A stretch of 6,737 bases of DNA from Leptospiraceae bacterium (lineage in GTDB: Bacteria > Spirochaetota > Leptospiria > Leptospirales > Leptonemataceae): assembly GCA_020440935.1 (NCBI GenBank), contig JAGRNC010000136.1, forward strand, positions 1 through 6,737. Reading direction: 5' to 3'. A program made the position numbers and the translations under genes. The notes beneath the pieces were generated by a model that was not told the DNA's origin, searched no databases, and saw nothing but the letters and a program-made list of their open reading frames with translations. This document shows, piece by piece, positions 1 to 6,145 of this stretch. Each line of letters opens with the position of its first letter. Position 1 is the stretch's first letter.

Positions 1-577
1 ACAATCCGGTTTCCACCAGATGTTCGCTCAAGCTGGTAATCCATTGCGAAGGACCGATCCAGGATTCCAACTGCGAAGCAAGTTCGCGTTTCTTTTTGAA
101 AGCGCCGGTGACATGGATACGCCTTCTGGATTGCTCCATAGAAAGTTGCATCAAAGAACGAATAGTCTGCTCGCCCAGCTGGTCCAGAAGCGATGGCATT
201 AGGTCCAGGGCTGCCTCCAGATTCTTCTGTAGATTCATGGAGCCGCCAAAGATCACACCGGCCGGCGTATTAATCTCATGGGCGATTCCTGCAATCATCA
301 CTCCAAGCATTGCCATCTTTTCGGATTGCACCAGATGGGACTGCGCTTCCTCTAGCTTTCGCGTTCTTTCTTTGACCTTTTCTTCCAGATGCTCAAGTAT
401 TCCTTCCAGACGCGCGTATAAAATAGAATTGCTGAGCGCCATGGTAACCAGAGAGCGAACTTCGTTTAATGCATTCACCCGGGATGGCGTCCACTCGATG
501 GTGCCCGCCGGTCCCACAAACAGAATTCCAAGCAGCGACTGATTCAAAACCAGAGGAACGATTAGATCGGAGCGAGA
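1..577 (-). CDS. Sensor histidine kinase, C-terminal part (end of GAF, signalling helix, H-box); separated from its N-terminal part by a stop, cut by window edge
   Basis: This frame is open from the TAA at 578-580 to the left edge (192 codons) and reads directly on from the GAF fragment upstream. It opens with the last GAF strands (SDLIVPLVLNQSLLGILFVG), then a coiled signalling helix (EHLEEKVKERTRKLEEAQ), then the H-box GIAHEINTPAGVI. The predicted phosphoacceptor histidine is encoded at 280-278, codon 100 of this stretch. A segment of about 80 residues follows, with an RRRIHVTGAFKKKRELASQL stretch and ending SLSEHLVETGL. I recall a similar insert between the two dimerisation helices in HEINTP-type kinases of cyanobacteria and Leptospira; that is from memory, not a search. 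The ATPase domain lies outside the window. If translated separately, the first ATG is at 442-440, giving helix plus kinase without a GAF. It would phosphorylate itself and pass phosphate to an unseen response regulator. Kinase identity is sure; functional state is not. Confidence 0.82.
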
Positions 578-1060
578 TTAATAAAAAAAATCCAACCTTT
601 GTTCTGCCACATCTCTGGGTAGATTTTCATCCGAATCTTTGCTTCGAAGGATGGCATCGTGGTCGGCCATATACATTAGAAATGGATCGAATACACGCCA
701 GCCGTGGCGCACTCCTGGCAAAGGCTGTTGCAGGGAGAACGTACCTTCGGTTTCATCCCATAGATAAATGCCTACATGGGTGGTTTCCAGGTAATCGACC
801 AGGAACTCCACGAGCTCATGACAAACCTCTTCGGTAGGCTTGAGTTGGATCAGACCGTATTTAAATTGATCCAGTCGGCGGCGGCCTACCGCCACCATTC
901 GATCGGAGCCCCGGCGACCGGCCTCCTCGTCGAGGGTGCGCAATATTCCGTCCAGTCCGCGGGAGATCGTTCCAAGTATTTCGTCGATTAGTCCCAAACT
1001 AGCAAATTTGAAGTGACCGCAGCTTCGGATACAAGAACATTTCCAGGCATCGGTATTCAT
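578..1060 (-). CDS. GAF-domain N-terminal fragment of the same histidine kinase, ending at an in-frame TAA
   Basis: This 160-residue frame has no transmembrane segment and so should be cytoplasmic. Residues about 22-70 form a charged helical stretch. From about 70 the sequence reads as a GAF sensor domain, with a predicted helix (PTEEVCHELVEFLVDYLET), strand VGIYLWDETEGTFSL, and a region around FDPFLMYMADHDAIL. It stops at LDFFY-TAA (578-580). The very next codons, in the same frame, are typical GAF core strands, so the domain is cut in the middle and the half alone is unlikely to fold. The start is uncertain. ATG at 1060-1058 overlaps the rsgA start, an ATG at 1084-1082 lies inside rsgA, and TTG at 997-995 or ATG at 898-896 would leave room for a promoter. 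I see no clear ribosome binding site for any of them. The ligand of the GAF domain cannot be told. Confidence 0.7.
   Translation of the reverse strand: MNTDAWKCSCIRSCGHFKFASLGLIDEILGTISRGLDGILRTLDEEAGRRGSDRMVAVGRRRLDQFKYGLIQLKPTEEVCHELVEFLVDYLETTHVGIYLWDETEGTFSLQQPLPGVRHGWRVFDPFLMYMADHDAILRSKDSDENLPRDVAEQRLDFFY
1008..1035 (+). promoter_or_regulatory. Weak candidate sigma-70 promoter for rsgA and the receptor genes
   Basis: TTGAAG at 1008-1013 and TACAAG at 1030-1035 are 16 bases apart. Each matches four of six consensus positions, and the pair lies about 23 bases before the rsgA ATG. This is the only plausible pair I saw directly upstream. It would lie inside the head of the opposite kinase gene if that gene starts at 1060. 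Such matches arise easily by chance. Confidence 0.2.
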
Positions 1061-2180
1061 GAGCGAGAAAGCAAAACAGGCCATTGTCAGTCGAATTTTT
1101 GGGGCATACTATTCTATCCTTCCGGAACCGGAACGCTCGGAGGAATTGCGCGCTGTGCTACGGGGCCGATTACGCCTGGAGCAGCAGGATGATCCAAAAG
1201 AAAGAAACCCTCTGGCAGTGGGCGATCGGGTGCTGTACCGGATGGAAAGCGGAACCCATGAAGCCATCATCGAGGAGCGCCTACCTCGGGACAGTTTTTT
1301 GGCGCGTTCCTCGCCGTACGAGACGCATGTGCTGGCAGCGAACGTGGACCGGGCCGTGGCCGTATGCAGCTTTAAAGATCCCGCATTCCGGCCCGGCTTT
1401 ATCGATCGATTTCTGAGCGCCTGCGAAACCGGGCATGTTTCCCCACATCTTGCATTTACCAAAACCGATTTATTGGCGCCGGAAACCCATGCATTTGCTT
1501 CCTCGCTGGAATGCCTGGAGTTGCTGCGGGACCTTGTGGATCCATCGGCCGAACTGGACCCGCCCCTGGAAGATCGGAACCTTTCGGCTGAGGACTATTC
1601 GGTACTTGTTGCGCTAAACTACCGCCGATTGGGATACAAGTGCTACTTTTTGAATCTTCTCACCGATGAAACCGATGAAGAGTTGGATCGACTGCGGGCC
1701 GCGGTACAGGAAGGAACTACGCTGCTTACGGGGCATTCCGGCACCGGAAAATCCACCCTGTTTAATCGACTTTTCGGAAATACCGCACAACGCACTTCGG
1801 ATGTGAGCGAAAGCACGGGCAAAGGTCGTCATACTACAACAAATCCAATTCTCATGGTACTTCCCGACCGACCGGGCATGGTCATCGATACTCCGGGCAT
1901 CAAAGAATGGGGACTGGCGCACCTGGATCGTAAGACGCTGTTGGAATCTTATGCCGAGCTTCAGGAAGCGGCTGAGAACTGCAAATTTCGAAATTGCAAG
2001 CATTCAGAAGGAACCCGTGATTGTGCTGTGCAGGCCATACTGCAGGGCCATGCCCCCGAGATTCTATTTCCGGAAAGACAGAAAAGCCTCGATCTAATGC
2101 TTGAGTCATTGAAAGCCCCGGACCGTGTGAGAAAAGGGGACTATATCAAACCTACGGGAAGACTTAGAAACAAAGGCTGA
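1059..2180 (+). CDS. rsgA: Ribosome small-subunit biogenesis GTPase RsgA (YjeQ/EngC family)
   Basis: RsgA is a cytoplasmic GTPase that binds the maturing 30S subunit near the decoding site and leaves once GTP is hydrolysed. The 373 residues show the family's circularly permuted order: an OB-fold (about 8-85, with LRGRLRL and AVGDRV), G4 TKTD at 134-137, then G1 GHSGTGKST at 225-233, the GRHTTT switch at 256-261 and G3 DTPG at 277-280. The C-terminal zinc knuckle has C308, C313, H315 and C322. Two details stand out. There is an acidic, helical stretch between G4 and G1 (about 141-190) that seems longer than in common homologues, and the usual G5 'SA' is replaced by LNLLTDE around 198-204. The ATG at 1059 is chosen because the OB-fold begins almost at once; the ribosome site before it is weak (AGG at 1045-1047). 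The stop is three bases before the first receptor gene, which suggests co-transcription. Confidence 0.96.
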   Translation: MSEKAKQAIVSRIFGAYYSILPEPERSEELRAVLRGRLRLEQQDDPKERNPLAVGDRVLYRMESGTHEAIIEERLPRDSFLARSSPYETHVLAANVDRAVAVCSFKDPAFRPGFIDRFLSACETGHVSPHLAFTKTDLLAPETHAFASSLECLELLRDLVDPSAELDPPLEDRNLSAEDYSVLVALNYRRLGYKCYFLNLLTDETDEELDRLRAAVQEGTTLLTGHSGTGKSTLFNRLFGNTAQRTSDVSESTGKGRHTTTNPILMVLPDRPGMVIDTPGIKEWGLAHLDRKTLLESYAELQEAAENCKFRNCKHSEGTRDCAVQAILQGHAPEILFPERQKSLDLMLESLKAPDRVRKGDYIKPTGRLRNKG

Positions 2181-2183
2181 TTC

Positions 2184-4112
2184 ATGCGTTTCAATTCTAA
2201 AGATCCGCTCTCCGATACTGGAATGGTGGGAAAAGTCGGCGCCGCAATTCTATTGATACTGGTATTGCCGATAGGCGCCATTCAGGCAGACTGCCCCGCT
2301 TACTTTAGCGGTAGAGGCGACCTGGGCCTTTCCGGGCAGTGGAAGGTGATGCCAGCGGCCATTAGCGGCGGAGAGCGCCCCGCACTAAACGATGCTCACT
2401 GGAAAACCATATCCCTGCCATTCGTCTGGTCCGATGTTCCTGCCTTGCAAAATTACCGCGGGGACCTCTGGCTTCGATGTCGCATCGTACTGAGCGGAGG
2501 TTCGCCACCCGAACATGCAGCTCTCTTTCTTGGCAGGGTGCGGGACTCCGACCAGGTATATTTTAACGGAATTCCCATTGGTCGAACAGGCACGCTGGAA
2601 CCGTTTGAGCCCGACCTGGAATCAACCCGCATTTACGCCATTCCGTATGGCCTGTGGCAAGAAGACAACATACTGGCCATTCATCTCAGGGGAACAACGT
2701 CGGGTTCGGGTATTCTGGGAAATCCAAGGATCGCCGACCATGGGACTTTGCTTACCGAAAACATGCTGTCCACCAGGGTAGCCGCCGGTTTTAGCTTTTT
2801 GTTTCTGTTTCTTTCTCTATATTTCTTCACTTTTGTGATCTTCACTTCGAGAAAGAAGGAAAATCTATTTCTGGGGCTGTTCACTCTTAGCCTGGGTTTT
2901 TATCACTTAATTCGATCCGGGTATCGCTACGTAATATTCGAACACTTCGTCTTTTCCTATCAGGTGGAACTAATCTGCCTCTTTCTGTTGCCGATTCTAT
3001 TCTTGAACTTCTTCGTATCGTGGATCAATTACGAACGCCCCCTGCTTCTGCGCATCCTGGAAATCGCCTACGCACTGTTGACAGCGCTGGTTATTTCCAT
3101 CCCGTTCTTTGCCCCCGAGCGCGCGCCTTTTCTATTCGATGTTGCCATTTACGTTAATCTACTCGGAGTTGCCATCGTTCTGGTTTTCGGTATTTCGCTG
3201 TTTGCTCGCACCTACGGTCCGTATCGCGATCGATTACGCTTTATTGGAATCGGATTCATCTGTCTGGTACCCCCGGTGCTAAATGACATGCTGACAACCA
3301 TGGGAGTGATTCATACTCCCAGGATTCTAGTATTTGCATTCCCCATCTTTCTGGGATTTATCGCATTGCAGCTATCCGACGGCATCATTCAACTGAACTC
3401 GGCGATCAAAGAGCAAGAAAAGGAACTGCGCCAGCTGGAACGAAAGAAAACAGGCACGATTCTGAACATTTCCCAGGAATTTCAGCATCTGTTTGAAGGC
3501 ATAAAGAAGCTCCTGGATCAGGCGCCGGAAAAGAAAGATGGGCGCGCCAAAAATAAATCAAATCGGGACCTGGACTGCTACCTTACCAACCTGGAGAACT
3601 TAATCCTGGATAGCCGATTACTGAGCCAGTTAGAAAACAATGAGTACCCCGAACGCCATGTACGATTCAATTTAATGGATCAAATGAAGCTTGTTGTGGA
3701 CCGGGCTTCCAGGGCCACTCAATCCCGCGCTGGAAGAGTAACTGTGCACTCCAGCTCTGATGAAATGATCTTTCGTGGCGATCCCGAGTTGTTCCATGCG
3801 ATGATGTATCATCTGGTGGAGAATGGTTTACTCTATTCGGAGAGCGACGTAGAAGTGCGATTGGTCCGGGACGAAAGGGCCATTACCATTACGGTGCGCG
3901 ATGAGGGCCCGGGCATTCCTTCCGATCAGCAGGATCGAATCTTTGAAAAATTTGTGCGAGGATCCGATGATCATTCGGTGGCCGGCAGCGGCATTGGGCT
4001 TACAATCGTGGATGAGATTGCTGGCAGAATGGGCGCCTCCCTGCGACTGGATAGCGGGCCAGGCTTCTATACGAGCATAGAACTGTACATTCCACAGCAG
4101 GAGGCCGCCTGA
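2184..4112 (+). CDS. 7TM-DISM-type membrane sensor with histidine-kinase-like tail; phosphoacceptor His replaced by Gln
   Basis: This is an inner-membrane receptor of 642 residues. A hydrophobic signal segment (about 15-33) precedes an outer domain (about 45-185) resembling the jelly-roll sugar-binding domain of family 2 glycosidases (RGDLWLRCRIVL, DQVYFNGIPIGRTG, NILAIHLRG). About seven membrane helices follow (198-396), then a coiled coil (400-422) and a kinase module. The dimerisation helix aligns without gaps to ordinary kinases (ERKKTGTILNISQEFQHLF), but the histidine position is Q431, and the proline five residues on is L436. The ATPase domain looks intact: N-box N547, G1 DEGPGIP (573-579), F-box FEKF (587-590), G2 GSGIGL (601-606). 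So it should bind ATP but cannot autophosphorylate at the usual site. The ATG at 2184 follows AAAGG at 2172-2176; M14 (ATG at 2223) would give a more typical signal peptide. It is expressed with rsgA upstream and coupled to its paralogue downstream. The ligand is unknown; a carbohydrate is possible from the fold. Confidence 0.88.
   Translation: MRFNSKDPLSDTGMVGKVGAAILLILVLPIGAIQADCPAYFSGRGDLGLSGQWKVMPAAISGGERPALNDAHWKTISLPFVWSDVPALQNYRGDLWLRCRIVLSGGSPPEHAALFLGRVRDSDQVYFNGIPIGRTGTLEPFEPDLESTRIYAIPYGLWQEDNILAIHLRGTTSGSGILGNPRIADHGTLLTENMLSTRVAAGFSFLFLFLSLYFFTFVIFTSRKKENLFLGLFTLSLGFYHLIRSGYRYVIFEHFVFSYQVELICLFLLPILFLNFFVSWINYERPLLLRILEIAYALLTALVISIPFFAPERAPFLFDVAIYVNLLGVAIVLVFGISLFARTYGPYRDRLRFIGIGFICLVPPVLNDMLTTMGVIHTPRILVFAFPIFLGFIALQLSDGIIQLNSAIKEQEKELRQLERKKTGTILNISQEFQHLFEGIKKLLDQAPEKKDGRAKNKSNRDLDCYLTNLENLILDSRLLSQLENNEYPERHVRFNLMDQMKLVVDRASRATQSRAGRVTVHSSSDEMIFRGDPELFHAMMYHLVENGLLYSESDVEVRLVRDERAITITVRDEGPGIPSDQQDRIFEKFVRGSDDHSVAGSGIGLTIVDEIAGRMGASLRLDSGPGFYTSIELYIPQQEAA
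4099..4104 (+). promoter_or_regulatory. Strong Shine-Dalgarno for the second receptor, inside the first
   Basis: AGGAGG lies seven bases before the ATG at 4112 and within the last codons of the upstream receptor. Together with the TGATG stop/start overlap (4110-4114), this fixes the start of the second receptor and indicates translational coupling, so the two proteins are likely made in related amounts. Confidence 0.75.
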
Positions 4113-6076
4113 TGCTACGCTGGTCGATGGTTGCTTTGCTGCTTTTGACGATTGCGCCTGGAATTCTACAGGCCCGCAATGCCGTAGAACTGGACGGCGC
4201 CTGGCGCATCATACCTTCGGGAAAAATGGATGACCCGGACGACAGTCAGTGGCCATCGGTGCAACTTCCCGGAAATGTCGCCAAAGAATTACGCGCAAAT
4301 AATGGCGTTCTCTGGCTTCGGCGCGATTTGAACGCCGAACCCGGGCGCTACAACTTAAGCTTCCTTTCGGGCACCGTTTACGATCGTCTGGATGTGTACA
4401 TCAATGGTATTCGCATCGGTGGTGGTCCGGAAAGCCCGGGAAGACCGGTCATTGTTACCATTCCCGGAAGTATTATGAAGCCGGGAATCAACTATATCGC
4501 ACTTCGCATAGAAAGCAAGCGACCACTTTCCGCCGGTATTCTCCAGGGTCCATTATTGGTAGATCAGACGTCCAATGCCAGGGAGCTATTCTGGAAAACC
4601 CAGATCAGCGGCTTTGTATTTGCGTTGCTATTTTTGAGTTCTTCTGTGTTTTTCATATTGCTGCACTTTCGCGTAGAAGCCGGGCGCATTTATCTACCGT
4701 CCGGGCTTGCCTACGGAGCTCTGGCGATCCATTTCCTTTGCGAGAATGAAATTGTGCACTGGGTAGTGCAACTGCACGGATTTCTAGAACTCACGTCTAC
4801 GGTTACCGGGATTCTCGTGCCGGTGCTATTCTATCCATTTATTATTCGATTCTTTCAAATGGAGCCCCCTCGCGGCTATCGGATCCTCTGGTGGTCGGTA
4901 ATTGGCATCGCATTTGTGGCTGCATTACTCTACGCGCTTAAGATGCTTGCTCTACTGGAAATTCTTGAGTTCTCCTGGAAGGTCTTGAACTGCGCACTGT
5001 TTTTCTACGCCGGTTATCTGTCATTTCGCAAGATTGCAGAGAATGTTTCGCTGGGATCGCTTCTCATTGGACTGGGATTCATTGTATTTTTTATCCATGG
5101 ACTGGTCTCCTTAATCCAGAAGCAACTCTGGACTTCCGGAGCGGTGGACACCGATTTATTCTCGGTGATAGGACTTCTGCTCCCTGCTGCCATCGTCATC
5201 TATCAGCTGATTGCATTGCAGCGCGATGTGGATCTTGGCAGCCTTAAGATGGAATCGGTAAACGAACTACGCACCCGGATTTTCCATCATATCCATCTGG
5301 CCATTGCCCAACCGGTGCTGGAACTGAGCGAACAGCTTCGTTCCAAAATGGAGCCCGGCTTCTCTCGAAAAGAAGCGTCGGCCGTTCAATTCCATATTAA
5401 GGATCTGGAAACAAGTCTGGACGATGTGCTGGAACTGAGTCGCCTGGAGGTGATGGAAGAGCCCGAGGCGCGGGTGCCGGTAAACGTGGGCGATTTCTTG
5501 AGCGCTGTATTGCCCACCAGCGGAGTGACGTGCACAGTCAAGGTGCATCCGGAGTTAATGCTGGAAAGCAGTCTGGAACTGGTTCACTCGGCGGTCATTC
5601 GACTGGTGGACTTTCCCGGATTCAAAACCTTTCGACACATCGATCTTATTGTTACATCCGATCTGGAACAGCGGTTGCACTTTCGATTTCTTCTACAGCA
5701 CGATGACCGAAAGACTATGAAACGGATGCAGAGGATCTTGACCGGTAAGCTCCCGGACCTGGAAGGACTCTGGATCCAGTGGGGCATCATTCAGGAGATT
5801 ATTCGAATTCTCGATGGTACTCTTGAGGTTCGTATTCTAAACCGCAAATTCCTTTGCATCGATGCCCGATTGGAGGCATTTCTATCCGCAGAACAGGCGA
5901 TGGCCGGAGCGACCCGGGGATTGCATATTGTTTCTCTGGCCGAACCGGAACGGGAGGCTGAAGCGGTGGCCAAAGCTGTCAGCGAAGAGCGCCGACCCGA
6001 TATCAAATTTCATGCCAACATGTCTACTGGCGAATTCATAGAATGGATCAAGTCCAGGTTTCGCCGTTCGGCCTGA
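4112..6076 (+). CDS. 7TM-DISM-type membrane sensor with degenerate kinase tail (apparent pseudokinase)
   Basis: This is a 654-residue paralogue of the preceding receptor. It has a signal peptide (1-21, probable cut after QA), an outer jelly-roll domain (24-150, with GVLWLRRDL, YDRLDVYINGIRIGG and INYIALRIES), about seven membrane helices (166-368), and a cytoplasmic tail. The dimerisation helix is recognisable (RTRIFHHIHLAIAQPVLEL, 387-405). Aligned on its proline P401, the phosphoacceptor position is L396, with H395, H393 and H392 just before it. A second helix (428-446, DDVLELSRLEV) matches the kinase hairpin. The ATPase-like part (about 455-590) has lost the N-box asparagine (around D500), the DxGxG box and the glycine-rich G2 box, although the helix GIIQEIIRILDGTLEV remains. 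It should therefore not bind ATP in the known way. An extra tail of about 55 residues follows (600-654, LHIVSL...IEWIKSRF) which I do not recognise. It may act as a regulatory partner of the upstream receptor, or signal by protein contact. Confidence 0.82.
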   Translation: MLRWSMVALLLLTIAPGILQARNAVELDGAWRIIPSGKMDDPDDSQWPSVQLPGNVAKELRANNGVLWLRRDLNAEPGRYNLSFLSGTVYDRLDVYINGIRIGGGPESPGRPVIVTIPGSIMKPGINYIALRIESKRPLSAGILQGPLLVDQTSNARELFWKTQISGFVFALLFLSSSVFFILLHFRVEAGRIYLPSGLAYGALAIHFLCENEIVHWVVQLHGFLELTSTVTGILVPVLFYPFIIRFFQMEPPRGYRILWWSVIGIAFVAALLYALKMLALLEILEFSWKVLNCALFFYAGYLSFRKIAENVSLGSLLIGLGFIVFFIHGLVSLIQKQLWTSGAVDTDLFSVIGLLLPAAIVIYQLIALQRDVDLGSLKMESVNELRTRIFHHIHLAIAQPVLELSEQLRSKMEPGFSRKEASAVQFHIKDLETSLDDVLELSRLEVMEEPEARVPVNVGDFLSAVLPTSGVTCTVKVHPELMLESSLELVHSAVIRLVDFPGFKTFRHIDLIVTSDLEQRLHFRFLLQHDDRKTMKRMQRILTGKLPDLEGLWIQWGIIQEIIRILDGTLEVRILNRKFLCIDARLEAFLSAEQAMAGATRGLHIVSLAEPEREAEAVAKAVSEERRPDIKFHANMSTGEFIEWIKSRFRRSA

Positions 6077-6145
6077 AACCGATCCGCTCATCTGATTCTG
6101 AAAAAAAGATTTGCATGCCTGGTTTCAACAACGGTCTCATGAAAT
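6077..6145 (+). other. Short gap between the receptor pair and gltA
   Basis: This 69-base stretch has an A7 run at 6101-6107 but no GC-rich hairpin in front of it, so I see no intrinsic terminator on the plus strand. A TTGCAT at 6111-6116 has no fitting -10 box. No good ribosome site precedes the gltA ATG. Read-through from the receptor operon into gltA is therefore possible, as is a promoter I cannot recognise. Confidence 0.4.

Noticed and set aside
583..590. Run of eight A (T8 on the kinase strand) as a programmed or erroneous frameshift explaining the split kinase
   Set aside because: The TAA at 578-580 is in the same frame as both the upstream GAF half and the downstream kinase half, so a one-base change in the homopolymer would not remove it; the downstream frame would still meet TAA.
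96..991. Plus-strand open frames of 148, 122 and 71 codons opposite the histidine kinase
   Set aside because: They have no recognisable domain and lie antisense to strongly kinase-like sequence, so they are shadows.
1109..2109. Minus-strand open frames of up to 129 codons opposite rsgA
   Set aside because: rsgA is certain from its motifs, and these frames show no family features or ribosome sites.
2274..2298. Lipoprotein signal (lipobox) at the Cys of IQADC in the first receptor
   Set aside because: The residue before the cysteine is aspartate, which does not fit a lipobox; ordinary signal peptidase cleavage or a retained membrane helix is more likely.
6061..6110. Transcription terminator after the second receptor
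   Set aside because: Only a four-base stem (TCGG/CCGA) could be found, and it is not followed directly by a T run on the plus strand.
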